DNA of 14,931 nt, taken from the NCBI GenBank assembly GCA_002313335.1, contig DCBC01000091.1:15948-30878 (forward strand), given 5' to 3'. Of the stretch, positions 1 to 7,118 are shown in pieces; position 1 is the stretch's first letter; each line of letters begins with the position of its first letter. Below the pieces are notes generated by a model. The model made no database searches. It was given only the letters and a program-made list of their open reading frames with translations, and was not told the DNA's origin. A program made the position numbers and the translations under genes. The stretch is from Porticoccaceae bacterium UBA1117 (lineage in GTDB: Bacteria > Pseudomonadota > Gammaproteobacteria > Pseudomonadales > Porticoccaceae).

Positions 1-359
1 ACAACCGTAGCGGTATATTCGCTGCGATCTGCAAACTGAACCTGAATTTCTTCGGCTTGGTCCACTACATGATGATTGGTCAAAATATAGCCATCAGCAG
101 AGATTACGAAACCAGACCCCATCGTCCTAGAGGGGCGAGCCGGCCGCTGGCGCTTTTCGAGCAGCTCCCTAAAGATTTCTGGCATCTGCCCCTGTATTCG
201 TGGTTGCTCAGCCTTGGGCGCAGCCTTGCTCACAGTATTTATCTTAACCACGGCAGGAGCCACTTCTTCGACTAGCGCAGTAAAGTCAGGCAAGCTTGCG
301 TAAGCATTGGTATTACAGAAAACCAACAAACAGGAAATTAAGATTACTTTTTTAAGCAC
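1..359 (-). CDS. degP/mucD: DegP/MucD-type periplasmic serine protease (HtrA family), 5' part only
   Basis: HtrA-family proteases degrade or chaperone misfolded periplasmic proteins. Only the first 119 codons are present; the gene continues past the left edge, so the Asp and Ser of the triad and the PDZ domains are not visible. The reverse strand encodes a signal peptide (residues 1-21, K3-K4, hydrophobic core, likely cleavage after A19-Y20-A21), then the start of a trypsin-like domain with [15 protein letters not shown] (80-87) and ILTNHHVVD, whose His97 is the expected catalytic histidine. I chose the GTG at 357-359 because a GGAG (366-369) lies 6 bases upstream and the start gives a complete signal peptide. 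It is last in the rpoE-rseA-rseB-rseC-degP order, like mucD in Pseudomonas, and is 30 bases after rseC. No separate sigma-E promoter was seen close upstream. The family is certain; degP versus degQ/mucD naming rests on synteny. Confidence 0.93.
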   Translation of the reverse strand, partial: MLKKVILISCLLVFCNTNAYASLPDFTALVEEVAPAVVKINTVSKAAPKAEQPRIQGQMPEIFRELLEKRQRPARPSRTMGSGFVISADGYILTNHHVVDQAEEIQVQFADRSEYTATV

Positions 360-389
360 TGAACACTCCAATAAAATTTTGCGTGAAAA

Positions 390-866
390 TTAACTAGGCA
401 CTGTGAAAACATTAGGTGTATTACCGACATCATAGAGAATAGGATTATTTTCGCTCTTATTCTGGGTCTTTTTACTGCGCGAACGAACAAAAATTCCACC
501 ACTCACCAACCCGACCAGCGCTCCCATAATACTCATCAAATCCATGGTTACACTTTTCTCGACAGAACCCAATGTCCAAGCACCTATTAAGGCCCCAAAT
601 AACGGCACCAGATAAACAAACAGAGACCCTTTAACGACCACATGATCTGGGATCCCAATCGTCACTGCTTGACCCAGATTGACCTCACTTACCTTGAAGT
701 CGCCCATGAGGACTCGAATCCGAACAGAATTGCCGGTAAGTTTTGAAAGCACAGAATGACCACAACCTGCCTCCGCGGAACAACTATCGCATGCAGTTTT
801 TTGAATTGTTTCAACCATCACGCTGGTATCTGCTCTGCTGACAACAATTCCTGCTTCAAAAATCAT
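390..866 (-). CDS. rseC: RseC/MucC, inner-membrane protein of the sigma-E operon
   Basis: RseC/MucC proteins are small cytoplasmic-membrane proteins coded with sigma-E; they have a modest effect on sigma-E and, in other bacteria, roles in electron transfer (Rnf/SoxR reduction). The 158-residue product has an N-terminal cysteine motif C-x2-C-x5-C in CDSCSAEAGC, typical of the family, then two hydrophobic segments (about residues 80-100 and 108-127, with GSLFVYLVPLFGALIGAW and MSIMGALVGLVSGG), then a basic cytoplasmic tail. The reading frame stays open upstream to 986, but the ATG at 864-866 is the real start: a full AGGAGG (874-879) sits 7 bases upstream and family similarity begins with MIFEAGIVV. 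The gap to the upstream rseB stop is only 19 bases and holds this ribosome-binding site, so the two are surely co-transcribed. The biochemical role of RseC is still poorly defined. Confidence 0.92.
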   Translation of the reverse strand: MIFEAGIVVSRADTSVMVETIQKTACDSCSAEAGCGHSVLSKLTGNSVRIRVLMGDFKVSEVNLGQAVTIGIPDHVVVKGSLFVYLVPLFGALIGAWTLGSVEKSVTMDLMSIMGALVGLVSGGIFVRSRSKKTQNKSENNPILYDVGNTPNVFTVPS

Positions 867-885
867 TCGCTTACCTCCTTTTTTT

Positions 886-1857
886 CTACGGAAGTTTAAG
901 CAGTTTAGATGTATGACTAACCGATTGAGCAATTTTTTTAGCGGCATCAGCTGGGATTTCTCCAACCACCGAAACCGTAAATTCATTCCCCCCGTGTTTT
1001 AGCTTAGCACTCACTGCTGCGGTAGCGCCTTGACTAAAGGTAAAGGGCGGAATTTTTTTGCTCATTTGCACAGATTCTATGAACACCGTAAAAGTCGATA
1101 ACCCATCAGAAAAACTCAAGATACTCTCTCCTATTTTCGGCTCTTTTTCAGAGTCCGTTAAAAGGAAACCTGGGGGGATCAAACCGACAGTCCAGTCGCC
1201 TAAAGGTTGCGGCTTGGAATCAGTATCACAAGAAACTTCGGCATTAATCTGCGCATCACCCACCGTCATTGAATCTAGGTCACCCCCCACTTCAATTTCA
1301 ACAAATTGGAGCCGTTCTAATGGTTTTCCAGCCAGACTCAATATCACCGACATCAACATAAGATTAGATTGATTATCAATTGCCACAAAGTAGGGTAAAC
1401 GGAAATTATCCTTAGGCTTTAATAAGAGCGTAGTAGCCTCCCGACCAGCCACTCGAGACTGCCCCCTTATTTCCACAGTATAGCTAGCTTTCAGGCGCTC
1501 AAAACTACTACTAGTGAGTGTTGATAACAAGTCAACTTTCTTGTCTTCTGTAGTGTCCAACCCGCAATCGCCGCTGGTTCTTCGCCATGAAAACTGACCT
1601 GCAGGGCCATCCAAATGAGTGAGCTGTTCAAAGGTACCATCCTCTCGAATAAGATGAAGGATTTTAGAGGTCTTTAACCGCCCTGCCTTTTCATACGTTA
1701 CCAACCCAGAATAGTTTAAGGTTTTTGACGCATCAATCATACCTTCGACTAACTCGTAGGCTTCTTTATTTTGCTGAGCCAATACTGGCACAGAAACAAA
1801 AATGGCGGTCATAAAAACCGCCATTTTGAATAGTCTTATACTGAATAAATGAGTCAC
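886..1857 (-). CDS. rseB: RseB/MucB, periplasmic regulator of sigma-E
   Basis: RseB (MucB) binds the periplasmic part of the anti-sigma factor RseA and shields it from the site-1 protease until lipopolysaccharide or lipid signals displace it. The 323-residue product has an N-terminal signal peptide (R8, K11, hydrophobic 13-24, likely cleavage after VLA at 25-27), then a LolA-like lipid-binding domain beginning AYELVEGMIDASKTLNYSG and a smaller C-terminal domain from about residue 220. Length fits the family (about 315-325). The start used is GTG at 1855-1857; it gives a signal peptide with positive charges, but its AGGA (1871-1874) is 13 bases away. The ATG at 1822-1824 is an alternative but would leave no charged n-region. 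Two cysteines (98 and 210) are both predicted periplasmic and could form a disulfide; that is inference. The gene starts 9 bases after the rseA stop. Confidence 0.93.
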   Translation of the reverse strand: MTHLFSIRLFKMAVFMTAIFVSVPVLAQQNKEAYELVEGMIDASKTLNYSGLVTYEKAGRLKTSKILHLIREDGTFEQLTHLDGPAGQFSWRRTSGDCGLDTTEDKKVDLLSTLTSSSFERLKASYTVEIRGQSRVAGREATTLLLKPKDNFRLPYFVAIDNQSNLMLMSVILSLAGKPLERLQFVEIEVGGDLDSMTVGDAQINAEVSCDTDSKPQPLGDWTVGLIPPGFLLTDSEKEPKIGESILSFSDGLSTFTVFIESVQMSKKIPPFTFSQGATAAVSAKLKHGGNEFTVSVVGEIPADAAKKIAQSVSHTSKLLKLP

Positions 1858-1866
1858 GACTAATAA

Positions 1867-2508
1867 TTATTCCTGATCCGTTATTGTTGTACGCGTTTCT
1901 ACGCGAGCATAGGGCAGCATTCCTTGACTACGAACATAGGGTGCCTTGGAGGCATGTTTAGCTAAAACATAAGCAAGGTATGCACGAGCATTCTCCTCAG
2001 AATAAATGTCTTTCTCGACACTATCTGCACTCACAGTACGTACCTGCAGCTCCTCAGACATCGCCCATCCTGCGGGGAGCTGATTAGCTGGACCAACTAA
2101 GCCTTCAACCGATGTTTCGTCTATGTAAGCAAAACCAGCCGTCTCATCAGTTGATCCAGCTGGTAGGTTAAACTGCTGAACCCCTAACACTGCGACCAAA
2201 GCCACTGATGCCGCGATTGCAAGTCGACCTGAGGAACTGAAAATCTTTACTAGAGGATTTACCTTAAAAACGGCTTCCTCTGCAATGGCACGAGCAATGT
2301 CCGCGGAATAGTCAACGTTGGAGACTACATCACCTTTCATCACCGAGGAGACACTCTGATATCGCCGCCATTTCTCACGCATCAGCATGGCATTTTGGCT
2401 ATCTTCCAAGGCTAGTTCCTTGAGTACTCTGCGAGTATCCAAATCACTGGCCTCTCCGTCCATTAGTGCAGACAAAGACTCTCCTAGATGTTCATTATAC
2501 TGACTCAT
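1867..2508 (-). CDS. rseA: RseA/MucA, membrane anti-sigma factor for RpoE
   Basis: RseA holds RpoE inactive at the membrane and is destroyed stepwise by a DegS-type site-1 protease, RseP and ClpXP. The 213-residue product has the cytoplasmic sigma-binding domain at its N terminus (LGESLSALMDGEASD, residues 8-22, typical of RseA_N), one membrane segment (about 95-111, RLAIAASVALVAVLGV) and a periplasmic C-terminal half. Its end, with LPYARVET (198-205), resembles the MucA tail that contacts MucB. The ATG at 2506-2508 is preferred over an in-frame TTG 15 bases upstream because an AGAGG (2516-2520) lies 7 bases before it and homologues begin near this point. Seventy-eight bases separate it from the rpoE stop, with no terminator, which fits one operon. 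The C terminus does not end in a clear YxF-type signal; it is the peptide of outer-membrane proteins, not RseA, that would carry that signal. Confidence 0.93.
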   Translation of the reverse strand: MSQYNEHLGESLSALMDGEASDLDTRRVLKELALEDSQNAMLMREKWRRYQSVSSVMKGDVVSNVDYSADIARAIAEEAVFKVNPLVKIFSSSGRLAIAASVALVAVLGVQQFNLPAGSTDETAGFAYIDETSVEGLVGPANQLPAGWAMSEELQVRTVSADSVEKDIYSEENARAYLAYVLAKHASKAPYVRSQGMLPYARVETRTTITDQE

Positions 2509-2586
2509 TTTTATGCCTCTCAAATTGACAACTATTCAACATACTCACTTTATGACCAAACCTTAGCAAAAAGGTTCACCAAAAGA

Positions 2587-3177
2587 CTATTCAGTATTTA
2601 CTAATTTTAAAACATGCGCATCAATCGTCTCTCGTGCACGAAAAATACGCGACCTAACAGTCCCTACGGGGCAATCCATAATGTCCGAAATCCCCTCATA
2701 ACTAAGCCCTTCATATTCTCTCAATGTGACCGCTGTTCTCAGGTCCTCCGGTAAGTCGGCTATTGCCTTGATAATAACGGCCTCTAACTCATCTCTAAAA
2801 AGATTATTCTCTGGGGTACCTAAATCTTTTAGATAATCACTGCCTGAGTAATATTCCGCATCAGCCACATCGATATCTGAGGCTGGCGGACGTCGACTTC
2901 TTGAAACTAAGTAATTTTTTGCCGTGTTTACGGCGATACGATACAACCAGGTATAAAACTGACTATCACCACGAAAATTAGGTATCGCCCGATATGCCTT
3001 TATAAAAGACTCCTGGACAACATCGGCGACCTCATCAGTATCACGAACAAATCTACCTACAATAGAGTGCACTTTTTGCTGATACTTTAGCACTAACAGG
3101 TCAAACGCTCTTTTATCGCCTTTTTGTACTCTAACCACCAACTGCTCATCCGATGGTTGCGCTTTTTTTTCGACCAT
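2587..3177 (-). CDS. rpoE: RNA polymerase sigma factor RpoE/AlgU (ECF, extracytoplasmic stress)
   Basis: This is the ECF sigma factor that directs transcription of envelope-stress genes. The 196-residue protein has region 2 at about residues 25-95 (AFDLLVLKYQQKVHSIV, DEVADVVQESFIKAY, FYTWLYRIAVNTAKNYL) and region 4 at about 132-187 with the helix-turn-helix LSYEGISDIMDCPVGTVRSR, which reads the -35 element. Length and sequence are those of RpoE/AlgU rather than of other ECF groups, and the anti-sigma gene follows directly. The ATG at 3175-3177 is the only sensible start; a weak GGAT is 7 bases upstream. It is first in the operon and is preceded by a near-consensus sigma-E promoter (3252-3279), so it very likely activates its own expression. 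The symbol algU would be equally valid. Confidence 0.97.
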   Translation of the reverse strand: MVEKKAQPSDEQLVVRVQKGDKRAFDLLVLKYQQKVHSIVGRFVRDTDEVADVVQESFIKAYRAIPNFRGDSQFYTWLYRIAVNTAKNYLVSRSRRPPASDIDVADAEYYSGSDYLKDLGTPENNLFRDELEAVIIKAIADLPEDLRTAVTLREYEGLSYEGISDIMDCPVGTVRSRIFRARETIDAHVLKLVNTE

Positions 3178-3251
3178 TCTGTAATCCGTTTTTGTAACTC
3201 TTGAGTAAACTTAATGAAGCAAACAAAATGAATCATTCGCCAACGTCTAAA

Positions 3252-3279
3252 TACAGACCGCTAACTATTCTTTAAGTTC
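3252..3279 (-). promoter_or_regulatory. Predicted sigma-E/AlgU-type promoter for the rpoE operon
   Basis: On the minus strand the sequence reads GAACTT (3279 to 3274), 16 bases, then TCTGTA (3257 to 3252). This matches the known RpoE/AlgU consensus (GAACTT, 16-17 bases, TCtgA) exactly in the -35 and in the TCTG core of the -10. Transcription would start around 3245, giving a leader of roughly 70 bases before the rpoE ATG. It implies positive autoregulation, as known for rpoE and algU. The site lies in the 156-base divergent region shared with nadB, and the two promoters may influence each other. Confidence 0.8.
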
Positions 3280-3333
3280 GCTTGATTTAAAATCTTATAT
3301 TATCATGGCCCAAAGGATCTGTGTGGCAAAGCA

Positions 3334-4962
3334 ATGAAGCAAAATAATCTTTATGACGTTCTAATTATTGGAAGTGGTGCTGCTGGCCTGACCAGTGCAT
3401 TGCAACTTGACAAGCATCTGCGGGTGGCTCTGATCAGCAAGGTTTCTCTACAAGGCGGAGCATCCTGGTTGGCACAGGGCGGCATAGCGGCTGTGTTTGA
3501 CGAAAATGATAGTGCAGATGCACATGTGGCCGACACGCTCGTTGCGGGTGCGGGCTTATGCCATGAAGACTCTGTTCGCTTCGTCGTTGAGAACGGTCCT
3601 GATGCAGTGAGATGGCTGATAGAACAAGGCGTCGCCTTTACCCGAGAAAATGATCAGCAGAATTATCATCTCACGCAAGAAGGCGGCCATAGTCATCGTC
3701 GAATCCTTCACACAGCAGACGCAACCGGAAAAGAAGTGACCGGTACCCTTGTCGAACAAGTCATTGCCGCGGAAAATATTGATATTTTTGAGCAGCATTG
3801 TGCCGTTGACTTAGTCACCCAAGCAGACAAAAACTCTCGTAAGATTCGATGTACTGGGGCTTATCTACTCGATATTAAGACCTCTGTTATAGCGCTTTTT
3901 CATGCCAAGAGTGTCATCCTCGCCTCAGGTGGCGCCAGTAAAGCGTACCTGTATACCAGCAATCCAGATGGTGCAAGTGGCGACGGTATTGCCATGGCAT
4001 GGCGTAAAGGTTGCCGAGTAGCCAACTTGGAATTTAATCAATTTCATCCGACCTGTTTGTATCATCCCAAAGCGAAGTCGTTTCTCATTACCGAAGCCTT
4101 ACGCGGAGAAGGCGCTGTGCTGCGTCTACCTGATGGTAGTGCCTTTATGGGTAATTTTCATCCCGATGCAGAGCTTGCGCCGCGAGATGTTGTGGCTCGA
4201 GCAATCGATCATGAAATGAAGAGACTGGGAAGTGATTGCCTTTATCTTGATATTAGCCATAAACCATCAGACTTTATTATTGAGCACTTTCCGACCGTTT
4301 ATGAGCAATGCCTAAGCTTTGGTATCGATATAACAACTGATCCAATCCCCGTGGTCCCAGCGGCTCACTACACCTGCGGCGGGATAATGGTGTCCAGTGA
4401 TGGACAAACTGATTTACTCAATCTTTATGCGATAGGCGAGAATGCCTTTACAGGGTTACATGGAGCTAATCGTATGGCGAGTAATTCGCTGCTAGAGTGC
4501 TTAGTGTATGCGCAAAGCGCCGCGCGAAAAATTAATCAAGGTATCGCTCAAATTTCAAAGCCAGACTTTATTCCTGAATGGGATGAATCGCGCGTAAGCT
4601 CCTCTGATGAGGACGTTGTCATCTCGCATAACTGGGATGAGTTGCGACGGTTTATGTGGGACTATGTCGGTATTGTGCGTACAGATAAGCGACTGCAGAG
4701 AGCGCAACATCGTATTAAGCTACTGCAAAATGAAATTCAAGAATATTATAGCAACTGTAAGGTTACCCGTGACTTACTTGAGCTACGTAATTTGGCCACC
4801 GTGTCAGAGCTAATAATACGTTGCGCAATGCAACGCAAAGAGAGCCGGGGCTTACATTTTACGCTGGACTACCCCGACCTTGCTCCCATTGCACGTGATA
4901 CCGTGATGGTGCCGATTAACTATGCTGGCCAAGATGTCATTGTCAACAGAGATGAATTGTAA
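3334..4962 (+). CDS. nadB: L-aspartate oxidase NadB
   Basis: NadB is an FAD enzyme that oxidises L-aspartate to iminoaspartate, which NadA condenses with dihydroxyacetone phosphate to make quinolinate for NAD. The 542-residue protein starts with the FAD-binding Rossmann motif [12 protein letters not shown] (8-19), followed by [12 protein letters not shown], the FAD-contacting HTADATG (126-132), [30 protein letters not shown] and [19 protein letters not shown]. His238, Arg284, His345 and Arg380 line up, with a constant offset of six, with the E. coli active-site residues H244, R290, H351 and R386. The C-terminal helical domain ([32 protein letters not shown]) is complete. The ATG at 3334 fits the family N terminus but has no good Shine-Dalgarno sequence close by. 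It diverges from rpoE, a conserved arrangement, and converges on ygfX with a 15-base gap and no terminator. nadA and nadC are not in the window. Confidence 0.98.
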   Translation: MKQNNLYDVLIIGSGAAGLTSALQLDKHLRVALISKVSLQGGASWLAQGGIAAVFDENDSADAHVADTLVAGAGLCHEDSVRFVVENGPDAVRWLIEQGVAFTRENDQQNYHLTQEGGHSHRRILHTADATGKEVTGTLVEQVIAAENIDIFEQHCAVDLVTQADKNSRKIRCTGAYLLDIKTSVIALFHAKSVILASGGASKAYLYTSNPDGASGDGIAMAWRKGCRVANLEFNQFHPTCLYHPKAKSFLITEALRGEGAVLRLPDGSAFMGNFHPDAELAPRDVVARAIDHEMKRLGSDCLYLDISHKPSDFIIEHFPTVYEQCLSFGIDITTDPIPVVPAAHYTCGGIMVSSDGQTDLLNLYAIGENAFTGLHGANRMASNSLLECLVYAQSAARKINQGIAQISKPDFIPEWDESRVSSSDEDVVISHNWDELRRFMWDYVGIVRTDKRLQRAQHRIKLLQNEIQEYYSNCKVTRDLLELRNLATVSELIIRCAMQRKESRGLHFTLDYPDLAPIARDTVMVPINYAGQDVIVNRDEL

Positions 4963-4977
4963 TCGATGTGAAATCCG

Positions 4978-5400
4978 TTAGTGGCTGCGGGCCATTAACA
5001 GTGCACGTAACCGATGATGGTCCGCTGCGTTCACAACATCTCGGGTAATGAAACACCGAATAACTGACTTCTGAGACGTTTCAAAGTGCATGATAACCAG
5101 CCGTGACGTCACAAATTGATCAGGCTTTAATCGAAGCTCTTGCAACCCCCGAGGCCCACTTAGCTGCCAACAGTCAGTCTCAGGATTGAAACGTAATAGC
5201 TGACTCTCAGCATTACGCCAGAGGGCAATAATTCGCACCAAACAAATCATAATACCGGCAATTGCGATTACTTTTAGCCAAAATAATATAGACAGAATCA
5301 CCAGCAAAATGACAGCCGTCATCATCAATATTAAGCTCGCATAGAACTGTATTTTGGATGGTTTAAGAAGAAACTTTTGATAACTTTTTGCGACTGTCAC
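4978..5400 (-). CDS. ygfX: YgfX/CptA-like small membrane protein
   Basis: YgfX is a small inner-membrane protein coded next to sdhE; it was once called the toxin CptA of a CptA/CptB toxin-antitoxin pair, but later work ties the pair to respiratory flavoprotein assembly. The 140-residue product has LLKPSK near the N terminus, one long hydrophobic hairpin or two membrane segments (about 19-60, LILMMTAVILLVILSILFW then IAIAGIMICLVRIIA), and a soluble C-terminal part with a WQLSGP stretch common in this family. The start is GTG at 5398-5400, the most upstream possible because an in-frame stop lies just before it; the AAGGAT is about 14 bases away, so translation probably depends on coupling. It overlaps sdhE by 38 bases. 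The assignment rests on length, topology and position more than on strong motifs. Confidence 0.75.
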   Translation of the reverse strand: MTVAKSYQKFLLKPSKIQFYASLILMMTAVILLVILSILFWLKVIAIAGIMICLVRIIALWRNAESQLLRFNPETDCWQLSGPRGLQELRLKPDQFVTSRLVIMHFETSQKSVIRCFITRDVVNAADHHRLRALLMARSH

Positions 5401-5620
5401 GGATTATCTGCAATATCCTTTGCATGTTAGGGTCGGTTGGCTGCTCGCGCTGCATGAACCACATAAACAACGTCTGATCTTCGCACTCCAATAAAACCTC
5501 AAAACGAAGTTGATCATTCTCTGTCAGTGAATCATAGACATTTTCTACGAAGGGCGCGAGAATAAGGTCGAGCTCTAACATACCGCGGCGGCTCGCCCAT
5601 ACTAAACGGTTTTTATTCAT
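5363..5620 (-). CDS. sdhE: SdhE, FAD assembly factor for succinate dehydrogenase
   Basis: SdhE (YgfY, formerly CptB) is a small cytoplasmic protein that promotes covalent attachment of FAD to SdhA and FrdA. The 85-residue product contains the signature RRGMLELD (11-18; the RGxxE motif needed for flavinylation), followed by FVENVYDSLTENDQ, FEVLLECEDQTLFMWFM, which matches the five-helix SdhE fold. The start ATG at 5618-5620 lacks a clear Shine-Dalgarno sequence. Its 3' end overlaps ygfX by 38 bases, which implies coupled expression. It is divergent from ygfZ, and a perfect TATAAT on the minus strand (5649-5654) could serve it. The succinate dehydrogenase genes themselves are not in the window. 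Confidence 0.95.
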   Translation of the reverse strand: MNKNRLVWASRRGMLELDLILAPFVENVYDSLTENDQLRFEVLLECEDQTLFMWFMQREQPTDPNMQRILQIIRDSRKKLSKVSS

Positions 5621-5647
5621 AATTTATTATTCAATCATTAAAAGCGG

Positions 5648-5656
5648 TATTATAAG
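5648..5656. promoter_or_regulatory. Overlapping divergent -10-like elements between sdhE and ygfZ
   Basis: The 74-base gap between the divergent genes contains TATTATAAG. It reads as TATAAT on the minus strand (5654 to 5649), which would start sdhE transcription near 5642, and as TATTAT (5648-5653) or TATAAG (5651-5656) on the plus strand towards ygfZ. No good -35 box stands at the right distance on either strand, so this is only a candidate shared promoter. Confidence 0.35.
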
Positions 5657-5694
5657 AGACAATTACTGATAAACCTACAGAGTCATTAAAACCT

Positions 5695-6690
5695 ATGGAC
5701 TGGCAACACATTTTCCCAACCTATGCGGTTGTTACAGACAGTGACAACAACTCTGTGGTGACATCTTTTGGTGAATCGCCAGCTGACTATGCATCCTTAA
5801 GTATTAAAAACGTGGTTAGCGTCAATCATCGGGGTTTCATAAGACTTTCCGGCCCCGACAGTGAGAAATTTCTGCAAGGCCAGGTTACCTGTGATTTAAC
5901 GCAACTGGGCACTCAGTCATCGCTTAATGGAGCTCATCTCACCCCCAAAGGTAGAATAATATTCTTATTTAGCGTTACTCGAGATAGCCAAGGTGCCCTA
6001 CTACTGGAGACCAATCCATCGGTGATTGAATTGGCTATGGCCAGTTTCAAAAAATATTCAGTGTTTTTCAAAACCGAGATTACTGAGGTGACTGATCAAT
6101 TTGTTAGCGTTCTTGTTTCCGGACCAAACGCAGACACAATAATTAATAAAATCGACGCTGACACAAGCCGACTCATTGGCATAGACACATACTCGCTAAG
6201 CATGCGTGCCGAACGTACTCAAGCTTGCCTAAGCAAGGTCACTGGCGAGCTAATTCCTGCAGGCCAAGGTTATAGTGATTTATTGCGTATTCGTAGCGGA
6301 ACCGCAGATGTCACCGCAGAGTCCTCAGATAATTTTATAGTCCAAATGATCAACCTTGATGCTCAAAACTACATTAGCTTTAAAAAAGGCTGCTACACCG
6401 GCCAAGAAATTGTCGCGCGCGCCCATTATCGCGGCACTGTAAAACGTCGCATGTATATTCTTAAACTTGCTACATCGACTCTGCCAGCCATCGGTGAGGG
6501 GCTTATCAATACCGATGGTAAGGTTATTGGCAACGTTGCCAATGTCGCACTAGCGAGTGATAAAACCATTGAGATACTGGCAATTTTAGCCATTAAGTCT
6601 GCCGATAGCACTCAGATAAAATTTTCTGATCTGAGTTTTATTGATCTCACTCAACGGCCACTGCCTTATGAGATTATAGAACGCTCGTGA
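5695..6690 (+). CDS. ygfZ: YgfZ, folate-binding protein for Fe-S cluster enzymes
   Basis: YgfZ resembles the T-protein of the glycine cleavage system (GcvT fold), binds folate and supports the assembly or repair of certain Fe-S enzymes such as MiaB; it does not itself cleave glycine. The 331-residue product carries the invariant motif KGCYTGQE (231-238) with Cys233, the residue known to be essential in E. coli YgfZ (Cys228), followed by IVARAHYRGTVKRR. Earlier, RGFIRLSGPDSEKFLQGQVTCD (46-67) is the typical N-terminal GcvT-like segment. Length is right for the family. The ATG at 5695 has only a weak upstream GAG. The last four bases (GTGA) overlap the start of the next gene, so translation of the two is likely coupled. 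The location beside sdhE is conserved in many gammaproteobacteria. Confidence 0.95.
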   Translation: MDWQHIFPTYAVVTDSDNNSVVTSFGESPADYASLSIKNVVSVNHRGFIRLSGPDSEKFLQGQVTCDLTQLGTQSSLNGAHLTPKGRIIFLFSVTRDSQGALLLETNPSVIELAMASFKKYSVFFKTEITEVTDQFVSVLVSGPNADTIINKIDADTSRLIGIDTYSLSMRAERTQACLSKVTGELIPAGQGYSDLLRIRSGTADVTAESSDNFIVQMINLDAQNYISFKKGCYTGQEIVARAHYRGTVKRRMYILKLATSTLPAIGEGLINTDGKVIGNVANVALASDKTIEILAILAIKSADSTQIKFSDLSFIDLTQRPLPYEIIERS

Positions 6691-7109
6691 ACGAATTTTT
6701 ACTGTGGGTAACGGGCAATCAGGCGTTATTGATTACAATTGGTATAGCATCAGCCATAGTGTTTGTTGCTAGCTTAGTTTCACTGCCGTGGTTGGTTGCG
6801 ATTATTCCAGATGATTACTTTATGTCTAAAGAACGTCAGACGTCACGTTGGAAAGGTAAATTCCCTATCCTTTGGTTATTCGCATTTATCGGCAAAAATA
6901 TTGTCGGCTATTTAATGCTGTTTGCAGGCATACTCATGCTATTTTTGCCAGGCCAGGGTCTTATCACCATGATTGCCGGACTATTAATGATGGATTATCC
7001 AGGTAAGTATTCCTTAGAGCGAAAGATTGCCCTCACACCATCAATACTAGTAAAGCTTAACTGGTTAAGGAGCACTGTAAACCGGCCTCCACTAAAAACC
7101 GAACAATAA
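6687..7109 (+). CDS. Small membrane protein, PGPGW-like family
   Basis: A 140-residue inner-membrane protein without known biochemical function. Three hydrophobic stretches are visible: about residues 14-38 (ALLITIGIASAIVFVASLV then LPWLVAIIP), 60-86 (FPILWLFAFIGKNIVGYL, then LMLFAGILMLFLP) and 90-102. The block FLPGQGLITMIAGLLMMDYPGK resembles the conserved PGPGW segment of the putative transmembrane protein family of that name, with Gln in place of the second Pro. A short basic tail follows. The start is GTG at 6687-6689, inside the ygfZ stop region (GTGA overlap); this is the classic arrangement for translational coupling, so it is probably expressed only with ygfZ. It ends 9 bases before the stop of the convergent MFS gene, and no terminator is evident. 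A link to Fe-S or flavin metabolism is only suggested by the neighbours. Confidence 0.7.
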   Translation: MNEFLLWVTGNQALLITIGIASAIVFVASLVSLPWLVAIIPDDYFMSKERQTSRWKGKFPILWLFAFIGKNIVGYLMLFAGILMLFLPGQGLITMIAGLLMMDYPGKYSLERKIALTPSILVKLNWLRSTVNRPPLKTEQ

Positions 7110-7118
7110 ATATCCCCG

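Noticed and set aside
57..275. Plus-strand open frame across the degP start
   Set aside because: It is the antisense of a clear HtrA coding region with signal peptide and catalytic His; the predicted protein has no recognisable features.
867..986. N-terminal extension of rseC by 40 codons
   Set aside because: It overlaps the end of rseB in another frame, has no ribosome site, and the ATG at 866 has a full AGGAGG and matches family starts.
3282..3303. TTGATT with TATATT/TATTAT as a nadB promoter
   Set aside because: The spacing is only 9-10 bases, far below the 16-18 needed; nadB must have a promoter here but I cannot place it.
4977..4999. Imperfect inverted repeat (GTTAGTGG, 7-base loop, CCATTAAC) at the nadB-ygfX junction
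   Set aside because: No T-run follows on either strand and it lies mostly in the ygfX coding end, so it is not a credible terminator.
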